Assembly: GCA_018702715.1 (NCBI GenBank)
Contig: JABIYQ010000531.1
Coordinates: 1 to 9,972 of the forward strand
Direction of reading: 5' to 3'
DNA length: 9,972 nt
Origin: Desulfobacula sp.
GTDB taxonomy: Bacteria; Desulfobacterota; Desulfobacteria; Desulfobacterales; Desulfobacteraceae
Below are positions 1 to 5,987 of the stretch, piece by piece. The notes below the pieces were generated by a model that was not told where the DNA came from, ran no database searches, and worked only from the letters and a program-made list of their open reading frames with translations. Position 1 is the stretch's first letter; each line of letters opens with the position of its first letter. Made by a program: the position numbers and the translations under genes.

Positions 1-45
1 ACGAAAAACTTGACTAAAAATAAGAAGTCTGAGACATAGGGTATA

Positions 46-636
46 ATGAGCGTCGATCAGTTCCAAAAAACCGGACGGAATGCTCTGGAACAGGTGGACG
101 GAATACTCCGGAACGGGTGGACGGATTCACCGGAATACGCAATAATATTAGAAAATTTAAATATTTGTCTTGGTCAAACAATTCTTGACGCTGGTTGTGG
201 TAACGGGTACATGGCAATAAAGTTCTCAAAATTAATGGGAAATACAGGGAAAATTTACGCTCTTGATGTTGATAAGGCATTTATTGGAAATCTTAAAAAG
301 GAAATTGGAAAGAAATCTAATATTGATGCTTTTGTCGGCGATATTACCAAAAGGACTGATTTAAAAGACTCTTCAGTAGACATAGCGTATCTTTCAACAG
401 TATTTCATATATTCTCGGAAAGTCAAATTGTCGGTTTCGAGAACGAAATAAATAGAATTTTAAAGCCAAAAGCTCAATTAGCTATTATAAATATTAACAA
501 AGAAGAAACTCCTTTTGGACCTCCTGTGGAAATGCGGTCTTCCCCCGAAGAGTTAAGACAAAAACTCTCTTTTGTTCCAACGAAACTTATTGAGGTTGGA
601 GAACATTTTTACATGCAACTTTTTATAAAAGTATAG
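46..636 (+). CDS. Class I SAM-dependent methyltransferase with repeat-derived N-terminus
   Basis: A 196-residue protein with a Rossmann-type SAM-binding core. Motif I is ILDAGCGNG (about residues 46-54), the acidic strand-2 motif is GKIYALDVD (68-76), there is a GD at 98-99, and the post-motif RILKPKAQLAII (137-148) is the usual beta5 segment. A late EETPFGPPVEMR block (153-164) resembles small methyltransferases of the UbiE/Methyltransf_11/25 kind. The substrate cannot be told. The ATG at 46 follows an AGGG at 38-41 and is the only convincing upstream start; the next in-frame ATG (211) lies beyond motif I. The first ~27 residues are encoded by a 23-nt tandem repeat, and 23 is not a multiple of three, so this segment is probably not ancestral protein sequence. 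Relatives normally have a different lead-in of about 30-40 residues here. The gene may therefore be 5'-truncated and re-started by the repeat. The methyltransferase family is clear; activity is uncertain. Confidence 0.82.
   Translation: MSVDQFQKTGRNALEQVDGILRNGWTDSPEYAIILENLNICLGQTILDAGCGNGYMAIKFSKLMGNTGKIYALDVDKAFIGNLKKEIGKKSNIDAFVGDITKRTDLKDSSVDIAYLSTVFHIFSESQIVGFENEINRILKPKAQLAIININKEETPFGPPVEMRSSPEELRQKLSFVPTKLIEVGEHFYMQLFIKV
77..140 (+). repeat. 23-nt tandem repeat, two full units plus a partial third
   Basis: Units at 77-99 and 100-122 are each 23 nt and differ at only three positions. A partial third unit starts at 123 (GGATTCACCGGAATACGC). The core is GGAATnCTCnGGAACnGGTGGAC. The tract is clearly richer in G and C than the methyltransferase sequence after it and is read in different frames in successive units, which suggests a non-coding element that became the 5' end of the gene. 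It may be the terminus of a mobile element, but no transposase is visible to the left in this window. Confidence 0.7.
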
Positions 637-763
637 GTTGTGAAATCTAACGAATTCACCTGGCTCGTGCGAATTGATATTTTCTATCAGGGTATGTATG
701 GCCCTTTTCGTACCTGTTATTTCCACTTATGGGTCTGCGGAATTGATCTGCGACCAGTCAATA

Positions 764-797
764 CCCGGTGATCGGGGGACACGCTTGATATCTAAAT
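764..797 (+). repeat. Short GGGG-ACA-CTTGAT repeat-like motif
   Basis: The spacer between the methyltransferase and the pentapeptide gene (637-805) has no ORF. Its right end holds CCCG-GTGAT-CGGG, a small hairpin, followed by GGGGGACACGCTTGATAT (774-791). This resembles the GGGGTCAnnCCTTG stretches at 8045 and 9076. I read it as a diverged member of the same dispersed repeat, perhaps left by a REP/IS200-type element, but the similarity is short. Confidence 0.35.
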
Positions 798-805
798 TGG
801 TTTTT

Positions 806-1390
806 TCATTGAATTGTAATCTGGAATGCATTCAATAAAGTCATGGCCTCGGGTAATGAAAAATCAGCCTCTTTTATATTGTTTTTTAAAGGGTTAATAT
901 TGTAATTTATGCTTTTTATCAAATTTACTTTAAACAGGTTGGTGTTGTGGAAAAGTGAACCTGAAAAATTGGATTCCGATAAATTGGAGCCTGAAAGGTT
1001 TGTATTCACAAAATCGGATTCCATTACTTCTGATTTGTAAAAATTGCATTTTTTCAAGTTCAGGTTGGAAAATAGGCAGTTTTTAATTTTGCATTCATCC
1101 ATGGAGAAATCAATCATAAGTGTATCGCATTTTGTGAAATCTACACCCATGATTTTACAATTGTTAAAAATAACTCCCCGAAATTGTGTCCGAAGCATTT
1201 TGGTCAAAGAAAAATTACAATTTATGAATCTACAGTCTTCGAAAAGGGTGGACTCAAAGTCTGTATAGGAAAAATTACAATCTCTAAACTCGCAGTCAAA
1301 AAAAAGTTGGTAAGCTATTTTTTTATTTTCCACACTCTTTTTGGAAAAAATTTCACTCTGGAACGGGTCTGTACTCCGGGACAGGTTCAT
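806..1390 (-). CDS. Pentapeptide repeat protein
   Basis: A 194-residue protein in which nearly every fifth residue from about 30 to 157 is F, L, I or M, in A(D/N)Lxx/xxCxF style: FFDCEFRDCNFSYTDF, FEDCRFINCNF, FTKCDTLMIDF, DFVNTNLSGSNL. Such proteins fold as a right-handed quadrilateral beta-helix. The C-terminus (about 161-194, with NPLKNNIKEADFSLPEAMTLL) caps the helix as in free-standing pentapeptide proteins of about 190-220 residues such as the Qnr/McbG group, which protect DNA gyrase. The size and single-domain layout fit that group, but most pentapeptide proteins have no known role, so gyrase protection is only a possibility. The start is supported by a GGAAAA ribosome site 5 nt upstream, and a sigma70-like promoter lies about 70-100 nt upstream. 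The gene is transcribed leftward, with its own promoter separate from the MATE gene behind it. Confidence 0.88.
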   Translation of the reverse strand: MNLSRSTDPFQSEIFSKKSVENKKIAYQLFFDCEFRDCNFSYTDFESTLFEDCRFINCNFSLTKMLRTQFRGVIFNNCKIMGVDFTKCDTLMIDFSMDECKIKNCLFSNLNLKKCNFYKSEVMESDFVNTNLSGSNLSESNFSGSLFHNTNLFKVNLIKSINYNINPLKNNIKEADFSLPEAMTLLNAFQITIQ

Positions 1391-1460
1391 GGTTTTCCTT
1401 TTCGTCTTGTTTGAAGTAGTGCTTAGCTCTGGTCAAATAATCTGGGTTCCAATCGAATTT

Positions 1461-1490
1461 TATCTATGACAGAAGTTTGCTTTTTGTCAA
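1461..1490 (-). promoter_or_regulatory. Sigma70-like promoter for the pentapeptide gene
   Basis: On the minus strand TTGACA (1490-1485), an 18-nt spacer and TAGATA (1466-1461) precede the pentapeptide gene, which implies a 5' leader of roughly 60 nt. The remaining spacer up to the MATE gene (1491-1680) holds no ORF or clear hairpin that I can see. Confidence 0.55.
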
Positions 1491-1680
1491 CCAAAATCAA
1501 ACAAAAAGCCGAGCCCCACCAACCCACTAAAATAACGAAAACTCATCTTAAAAAACACCCCGATTTTCGATATATTTTGCACTTTTCGGAGTCAAAAAAA
1601 CGATATAGAAAAATACCAATGGTTCACCACGTTTAACCACTTTAACTCATGTTCCTTGCTTGCCGCGGCTTATAATAGTG

Positions 1681-3027
1681 TTAATTTTTTATTTTTGTAC
1701 ACATCCAGGGGATAAAAAAATACGCAGAAAAACCAGATATTATATGAGCCAGGGTGCACGCAATGAATATTCCCTTCAACCCATACAGTTTTGAACCTAA
1801 AAATGCCATTGGTATAAGCAGTATCACCATCTGAAATAGGATTAGAATGGTTGAAAACAACGGTTTGTTTATGGCATTAAAAACCGAAGTTGCTATTTTA
1901 ATAATACCGTTTGCGCCGTAGCTTACAGAAAGAATGATGAGAAAAAATTGAGCATGTTGAACAACCTCTTGATTGTCCGTAAAAATAGAGGCTATTTTTT
2001 TTGAAAAAAGAATAAAGAAAAACATAACAACAAGACCATATATAATCGAAAAATTGGTACTGAGTTGAATCCCTTTAATAATTCTCTTATATTTTTTTGC
2101 ACCATAATTTTGACCGGTGAATGGAGCAATAACAGTCGAAAGGGCCATCACAATTACCAATGAAAACATCTCTAATCTTGAAGTTATACCAAAAGCTGCA
2201 ACCGCATTTTTTCCATAATCTGCCACCAGCATAGTGATTATTGCAATGGTGACGGGTGCAATCAGGTTTGTCAGAGATATTGGAAGTGCTATATAGAGAA
2301 TTTTTCTCCATGAGTGAAATAAATCTTTCAGGGCGGGTAATTGAAGAGAAATCATTTTTTCCCTTCGGTGCAGCACATAAACTGCAAAAATCAAAACGCA
2401 GGCCCTGGCAATGAGGGTGGCTATGGCAGCACCTTTAAGTTCAAGCCGGGGGAAAGGACCTATACCGAATATTAATAAGGGGTCCATTATCAGGTTCACA
2501 AGCACGGCAACCATCATAATGAGTCCTGGAGATTTTGTGTCTCCTGTTGCCCTGATGACGCTGTTACCGACCATCGGAATGACAACAAGTGGAACACCTG
2601 CATACCAGATGATCATATAGTCCCTGATTAAGGGGATCAGTTCTTTTTTGGCGCCCAATAATTGAAAGAGAGGGTTTAATGTAAAAAGCCCCAGGATAAC
2701 CAGCAAAATGACAATCGCAAAAGATAGGATCAAGACATCCGTTGTGTAGCGTTTGACTTGGTCCATATTGCCTGTTCCGATTTCCCGTGAAATAACAGAC
2801 GAGGCACCAATTCCGAGCCCCATGGATATACTCATGACAATCATGATAACAGGAAAGGTAAAACTGATGGCAGCAAGTTCATCAACACCCAAAAGACCTA
2901 TGAAATAAGTATCCACAAGATTAAAAAAAATCATTCCAAATATACCTACTATCATCGGAAGTGTCATTTTATAAAGAATTTTACTGATATCACCTTCAAC
3001 AAGTTTTGCATTTGATTTTTGTTTCAT
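1681..3027 (-). CDS. MATE family efflux transporter
   Basis: A 448-residue, strongly hydrophobic protein with about twelve transmembrane segments, the usual length for MATE (multi-antimicrobial extrusion) antiporters. These export organic cations, drugs or metabolites from the cytoplasm in exchange for Na+ or H+. The N-terminal half shows the typical first-helix context (TLPMIVGIFGMIFFNLVD, about 23-40), then TYFIGLLGVDELAAISFTFP and GIGASSVISREIG. The second half repeats the fold from about residue 240 (ALPISLTNLIAPV), with a GITSRLEMF segment and QNYGAKKYKRI matching the inter-helix GQNYGA signature of the family. It is closer to the DinF-like/general bacterial branch than to a characterised NorM by eye, so no symbol is given. 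The ATG at 3027 has only a poor Shine-Dalgarno. Transcription probably starts from the TTGACA box near 3141. The substrate is unknown. Confidence 0.93.
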   Translation of the reverse strand: MKQKSNAKLVEGDISKILYKMTLPMIVGIFGMIFFNLVDTYFIGLLGVDELAAISFTFPVIMIVMSISMGLGIGASSVISREIGTGNMDQVKRYTTDVLILSFAIVILLVILGLFTLNPLFQLLGAKKELIPLIRDYMIIWYAGVPLVVIPMVGNSVIRATGDTKSPGLIMMVAVLVNLIMDPLLIFGIGPFPRLELKGAAIATLIARACVLIFAVYVLHRREKMISLQLPALKDLFHSWRKILYIALPISLTNLIAPVTIAIITMLVADYGKNAVAAFGITSRLEMFSLVIVMALSTVIAPFTGQNYGAKKYKRIIKGIQLSTNFSIIYGLVVMFFFILFSKKIASIFTDNQEVVQHAQFFLIILSVSYGANGIIKIATSVFNAINKPLFSTILILFQMVILLIPMAFLGSKLYGLKGIFIACTLAHIISGFSAYFFIPWMCTKIKN

Positions 3028-3111
3028 AGGGTAATTTATAGTCCGTATTTACGGTTTTTTATGAGAGTCAATTATTATTAATGATAAAGAAAATAATCCG
3101 AATTCGCTCTG

Positions 3112-3141
3112 ATATATGCCATTTTCTATTATCCATGTCAA
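3112..3141 (-). promoter_or_regulatory. Candidate promoter for the MATE gene
   Basis: On the minus strand a perfect TTGACA (3141-3136) is followed after 17-18 nt by CATATA/ATATAT (about 3118-3112). It would give a leader of about 80 nt to the MATE start codon. The -35 box sits inside one of the TGTTGAC motif copies, so a regulator binding that motif could block it. Confidence 0.45.
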
Positions 3142-3214
3142 CAAATTTATCCAATTAAATTAAATAGTTAGATTGTTGACAAGTTAAGAATTTGTTGATA
3201 TGATTATTGTCAAC
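3136..3214. promoter_or_regulatory. Cluster of four TGTTGAC-type half-sites with an 8-bp inverted repeat
   Basis: TGTCAACAAATT (3136-3147), TTGTTGACAA (3173-3182), AATTTGTTGATA (3189-3200) and ATTGTCAACA (3206-3215) lie within 80 bp in alternating orientation. GTTGACAA (3175-3182) and TTGTCAAC (3207-3214) are perfect inverted arms. This looks like an operator array for a dimeric regulator (MarR/TetR-like in style), but no regulator gene is encoded nearby. Confidence 0.4.
3176..3204 (+). promoter_or_regulatory. Consensus-like sigma70 promoter pointing toward mazEF
   Basis: TTGACA (3176-3181), a 17-nt spacer and TATGAT (3199-3204) form a near-consensus promoter on the plus strand. The next gene in this direction is mazE, about 210 nt away, which has its own nearer promoter. 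It could be a second mazEF promoter, start a short untranslated RNA, or be a chance match in AT-rich DNA built around the TGTTGAC motifs. Confidence 0.4.
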
Positions 3215-3309
3215 ATTACGAATATTCCCTTGTAGGTACTCAGTTAAATCCTATTTAAATCGCAACTATAACCGAATCCATAATTGGCAGATAAATCCAA
3301 ACCAGCAAG

Positions 3310-3334
3310 ATGCTGCAGATAAACCGCAGATTTT
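3310..3334 (+). repeat. Dispersed repeat copy A (cagataaaccgcagatttt)
   Basis: ATGCTG followed by a 19-nt stretch (3316-3334) is repeated almost exactly at 8092-8117, where a single extra A separates the two parts. A 19-nt exact match is very unlikely by chance in 10 kb. The GCAGATAAA/CGCAGATTTT wording is internally repetitive. It sits just upstream of the mazEF promoter. Confidence 0.65.
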
Positions 3335-3351
3335 CAGCGTGCATTAAAGGC

Positions 3352-3380
3352 TTGACACTGCCTCTCGAAGTAATTACAAT
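3352..3380 (+). promoter_or_regulatory. mazEF promoter
   Basis: TTGACA (3352-3357), exactly 17 nt, then TACAAT (3375-3380). This is one mismatch from consensus in the -10 box. It lies 37 nt before the mazE start, and the -10 is inside the palindromic operator described separately. Confidence 0.75.
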
Positions 3381-3387
3381 GTAATTA
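3371..3387. promoter_or_regulatory. Palindromic operator over the mazEF -10 box
   Basis: TAATTACAATGTAATTA has perfect 8-nt arms (3371-3378 and 3380-3387) around one central base and covers the -10 hexamer. Autorepression by the antitoxin, alone or with the toxin, is standard for mazEF-type operons, so this is the likely MazE binding site. Confidence 0.7.
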
Positions 3388-3416
3388 TAAAATTTCAAAA
3401 GCAGGAGTCACAACAA

Positions 3417-3674
3417 ATGAAAGCATCTATTATCAAAATTGGGAACTCACATGGCATTCGAATCCCAAAGCCGATCCTCGCTCAATGTGGGTTCGAAGAA
3501 GAAGTCGAATTCTTAGTTCAAAATAATGCCTTAATTATAAAATCACTTAAATCTTCTCGTAAAGATTGGGATGCCGCTTTTAAAAGAATGGCTACTAATG
3601 GTGACGATAAATTATTAGATTCAGATATATCTAACCAGACAGAATGGGACGAGAGTGAGTGGGAATGGAAATAA
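3417..3674 (+). CDS. mazE: Antitoxin of the MazE/PemI type (SpoVT-AbrB domain)
   Basis: An 85-residue protein. Residues 1-46 form a swapped-hairpin AbrB-type DNA-binding domain with the signature IIKIGNSHGIRIPKPIL, typical of MazE, followed by EVEF and ALIIKS strands. The C-terminal half (about 48-85, RKDWDAAFKRMA then a highly acidic DESEWEW tail) is of the extended kind that wraps around the toxin dimer and blocks its RNA site. An AGGAG ribosome site (3403-3407) sits 9 nt before the ATG. The gene overlaps the toxin gene by 10 nt, so translation is probably coupled. It should neutralise the toxin and repress the operon through the palindrome over the -10 box. MazE antitoxins are normally labile. 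Confidence in the family is high; the symbol is used in the family sense. Confidence 0.93.
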   Translation: MKASIIKIGNSHGIRIPKPILAQCGFEEEVEFLVQNNALIIKSLKSSRKDWDAAFKRMATNGDDKLLDSDISNQTEWDESEWEWK

Positions 3675-3988
3675 AAAGATTTCAAGTCTATCTTGTCAAT
3701 CTCGATCCTACAATTGGCTTTGAAATCAAAAAGACTCGCCCATGTCTTATAATTTCCCCAAACGAGATGAATAAGCATATTGGAACTGTCATCGTTGCTC
3801 CAATGACAACAAAGGGGAAAAATTATCCGACAAGGATACAATGTTCTTTTCAAGGGAAAAAGGGACAAGTGGTCCTCGATCAAATCCGAACAGTTGACAA
3901 AAAAAGACTTGTAAAAAAACTCGGAACAATTCATTCCAAAACACAAGAAAACGTTCTGAATATACTTAAAGAATTGTTTGCGAGATAG
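3665..3988 (+). CDS. mazF: MazF/PemK family toxin, mRNA endoribonuclease
   Basis: A 107-residue protein of normal length for the family, opening KRFQVYLVNLDPTIGFEIKKTRPCLIISPNEMN, which carries the conserved Arg of KTRP (R25) and the PCLIISP strand. The second active-site element is APMTTKG (about 45-51, with the conserved Thr), and the LDQIRTVD strand (71-78) is the usual dimer and active-site segment. MazF toxins cut single-stranded mRNA at short specific sites and slow growth when the antitoxin is lost; the cleavage site cannot be read from sequence. The start is placed at ATG 3665 because relatives begin MEIKRF or similar; a GTG at 3659 would add two residues. All key residues seem intact, so the module is probably functional. 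Confidence 0.94.
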   Translation: MEIKRFQVYLVNLDPTIGFEIKKTRPCLIISPNEMNKHIGTVIVAPMTTKGKNYPTRIQCSFQGKKGQVVLDQIRTVDKKRLVKKLGTIHSKTQENVLNILKELFAR

Positions 3989-4065
3989 ATGTTAATGCAG
4001 ACTCGGGCAAGCCGGTGATTTTGTGGGTTATTTCTGAAAATCAATAGATTATAGGATAAACGGAT

Positions 4066-4692
4066 ATGAGTTTTTCAACGTTTTTTTCAGAACAGGCAAG
4101 AAAGCCATCAGGACTTTTTGGTCAGTATATCATGTCAACTGTGTTCGATATAGGAAATGCCTATCTAAATAGTTTTGTCAGCGAACAATTATCAGTACAA
4201 CCGAGCGATCATGTGCTTGATATAGGCTGTGGTACAGGTAAATTGATTTATAATCTAGCAGCAAAAGGCAATGATGGATATTTTGAAGGTGTTGATTATT
4301 CGAATACAATGGTTTTAAAAGCACTGAGAAGAAACAAGAAAAATATAAAAATCGGAAAGGTTAAAATACGAAAAGGAGATTTTGACGGGTTGTCATATAA
4401 AGACAAAGTTTTCACTAAAGTTTCAAGCGTAAACACAATATATTTCTGGCCAAAACCCGAATTAACCGTACAAAAAATATTTAATATCCTTAAAACAGGG
4501 GGTCTATTCGTTGTTGCTTTTGAAGACATCAAGCAATTAAGACAAAGAAACCTGAATAAAGATATTTTCTCCTTATATACTGCTGAAGATGTAAAAGACC
4601 TATTAGCTGATTCCGGTTTCTTAACTAATATTAGGTTGGAATCAAAATCAAAAGGGAAACAAACATTTCACTGCATTGTGGCTAAAAAATAA
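4066..4692 (+). CDS. Class I SAM-dependent methyltransferase
   Basis: A 208-residue cytosolic protein with a complete Methyltransf_11/25-type fold. Motif I is VLDIGCGTGKL (50-60), the ribose-binding acidic residue is in GVDYS (75-79), and KGDFDGLSYKD marks the motif II region (residues about 103-113). The strand following it is FTKVSSVNTIYFWP, and IFNILKTGGLFVVAF the late beta5 region. The N-terminal leader (SEQARKPSGLFGQYIMSTVFDIGNAYLN) is typical of small methyltransferases acting on diffusible substrates, and the substrate is unknown. The start has an AGGATAAACGG leader (AGG about 4054). The gene lies 77 nt after mazF, and its last codons overlap the region where the RNase PH reading frame begins. 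It is AT-rich, unlike the RNase PH gene that follows, which suggests that it was joined to rph by a rearrangement. Confidence 0.88.
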   Translation: MSFSTFFSEQARKPSGLFGQYIMSTVFDIGNAYLNSFVSEQLSVQPSDHVLDIGCGTGKLIYNLAAKGNDGYFEGVDYSNTMVLKALRRNKKNIKIGKVKIRKGDFDGLSYKDKVFTKVSSVNTIYFWPKPELTVQKIFNILKTGGLFVVAFEDIKQLRQRNLNKDIFSLYTAEDVKDLLADSGFLTNIRLESKSKGKQTFHCIVAKK

Positions 4693-4700
4693 CGATAATT

Positions 4701-4705
4701 GGGAG
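4701..4705 (+). promoter_or_regulatory. Ribosome binding site that favours GTG 4712 for rph
   Basis: GGGAG lies 6 nt before the GTG at 4712. The longer in-frame TTG start at 4676 lies inside the methyltransferase gene with no comparable site, so the GTG is preferred. Confidence 0.55.
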
Positions 4706-4711
4706 TCAAAT

Positions 4712-5398
4712 GTGAGAAGCGTCACCTTGGAAAGAGATATTATCATGCACCCTGCGGGATCCTGCTTGGTGTCATTCGGCAACACACGTGTAATTTGTAC
4801 CGCCACCATTGAAAACGATGTGCCATCTTTTTTAAAAGATAGTGGGAAAGGATGGCTTACCGCCGAGTACGGAATGCTTCCAGGCAGCACCGGTGGGGGA
4901 AGAAAGCGGCGGGACGGGATCAAAAAGGACGGCAGGAGCACGGAGATTCAGCGACTCATCGGTCGAAGCCTACGGGCGGCCGTGGACCTGACTAAGCTGG
5001 AGCCGGTGAGTATTCTCATCGATTGTGATGTGGTTCAGGCGGACGGCGGGACCCGGACTGCGTCCATTACCGGGGCGTGGGTGGCCCTTTATGATGCGTT
5101 GAGCAAACTTGCGACGCAGCAGGGGCAGGATGGGCCGGAGCACTATCTATTTGGTCAGGTTGCGGCAGTAAGTGTGGGGATTGTGGACGGACGCGTGATA
5201 TGTGATATGGACTATGACCATGATTCCAGTGCTTGTGTGGACATGAACGTCGTGAAGTGCGGTGAAAACCTTGTGGAGGTTCAGGGAACCGGTGAGAATG
5301 GGACGTTCACCCGGGATGAGTTGAACCAACTGCTGGATGCTGCGGACCAGGGCATCGGGGAAATTTACAGGATACAGAGGGAGAGTCTGGGGATTTAA
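4712..5398 (+). CDS. rph: Ribonuclease PH, N-terminus shortened
   Basis: RNase PH is a phosphate-dependent 3'-5' exoribonuclease that trims tRNA 3' ends as a hexameric ring. From GTG 4712 the protein is 228 residues and aligns with the family from the strand RSVTLERDIIMHPAGS onward. It shows SFGNTRVICTAT, GWLTAEYGMLP, GRSTEIQRLIGRSLRAAVDL with the phosphate-site Arg (R75), QADGGTRTASITGA (phosphate loop, 109-122), the acidic DMDYDHDSS..VDMNVV (165-181), and the C-terminal QGTGENGTFTRDELNQLL. Two oddities are visible. The conserved start (M-R-x-D-G-R, about ten residues) is missing, with only a possible NDNWESN remnant upstream, and the usual Arg in MLPR is Gly. Its GC content is clearly higher than that of the flanking genes. 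A TTG at 4676 would add 12 residues but not restore the motif. It is probably folded, but activity is uncertain. The usual partner rdgB is absent downstream. Confidence 0.9.
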   Translation: MRSVTLERDIIMHPAGSCLVSFGNTRVICTATIENDVPSFLKDSGKGWLTAEYGMLPGSTGGGRKRRDGIKKDGRSTEIQRLIGRSLRAAVDLTKLEPVSILIDCDVVQADGGTRTASITGAWVALYDALSKLATQQGQDGPEHYLFGQVAAVSVGIVDGRVICDMDYDHDSSACVDMNVVKCGENLVEVQGTGENGTFTRDELNQLLDAADQGIGEIYRIQRESLGI

Positions 5399-5474
5399 AT
5401 ATTCTTCACAACTGACTCTGGCAACCGCTGTCCCTCATAATACTCCGTCTTGACTGAAATCACTGACAATTCTG

Positions 5475-5909
5475 GTGATAGCTGATAGTACCTTCAAAAA
5501 TCTGGAAAACGTGCAAGACAATAATTTCCACCTGGTTGCGGGATTTGCCGAACAACACAAAGAAAAACTCTATAACAGTGCACTTGTGATTGGGCCATCA
5601 GGACTTATTGCTACCTACCGGAAACTTCATCTGTTCAATACAGAAAAAGAGTATTTTGATCCCGGAAACACCCCCCTTGGAATCCTTGACATCGATGGGG
5701 GAAAAATTATGGTAATGATCTGTTTTGACTGGGCTTTTCCAGAAGTAACCCGGGTCCTGGCACAGTCAGATGCTGAAACCGATGAAGTTGTGGTTCAGGA
5801 AATCGAACCGGCAGCGGCCAGGAACAAATCCATTACTTCAAACAATAATCTGCTCAGCGACAGAAGATCTGAATTTTATACATCAATTGCCCATGAACAG
5901 TGCGGATAA
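5475..5909 (+). pseudogene. Nitrilase/carbon-nitrogen hydrolase remnant with internal deletion
   Basis: The frame reads as two parts of a nitrilase-superfamily amidase (family length about 260-280 residues) joined together. Residues about 18-97 match the family middle, with VAGFAEQHKEKLYNSALVIG, the catalytic Lys in YRKLHLF (K50) and the nucleophile Cys in MICFDW (C83). At about residue 97 (TRVLAQ) the sequence jumps to the normal C-terminus, SDAETDEVVVQEIEPAAARNKS and DRRSEFYTSI. Some 70 residues that lie between them in relatives are missing, as is the whole N-terminus with the catalytic Glu. With one of the three catalytic residues and part of the core gone, it cannot be an active amidase. 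The deletion is in frame, so an ORF remains open. The GTG at 5475 is only the first start-like codon, with no good ribosome site. Confidence 0.85.
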
Positions 5910-5987
5910 GATGTATTCTTTAGCCCTTTGCGAGATGGCCCTACGCCTTCGATTCTAACCTACAGCTCAGGTTGATCATTAAGATCT

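Larger units (their letters stand above)
3028..3416. other. Intergenic region between MATE and mazE, regulatory and repeat-rich
   Basis: No ORF of note on either strand in 389 bp. It contains a minus-strand promoter for the MATE gene, a plus-strand promoter-like pair at 3176-3204, four TGTTGAC/GTCAACA half-sites, a GCAGATAAACCGCAGATTTT-type repeat (3310-3334), and the mazEF promoter with its palindromic operator. A small CCGTA/TACGG hairpin followed by six T (about 3043-3060, plus strand) is terminator-like but has no gene in front of it. Confidence 0.6.

Noticed and set aside
10..47. TTGACT and TATAAT as a promoter for the first methyltransferase
   Set aside because: The spacer is 26 nt, far too long for sigma70, and the TATAAT overlaps the ATG itself.
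77..140. CRISPR-like array at the 23-nt repeats
   Set aside because: The units are directly adjacent without spacers, and there are only two to three copies with no cas genes.
3042..3060. CCGTA/TACGG stem followed by TTTTTT as a terminator
   Set aside because: Only a 5-bp stem with a 2-nt loop, and no plus-strand gene ends before it.
3518..3946. Minus-strand ORF of 142 codons across mazEF
   Set aside because: It is the antisense shadow of two well-supported genes, with a low-complexity Ser/Phe-rich translation.
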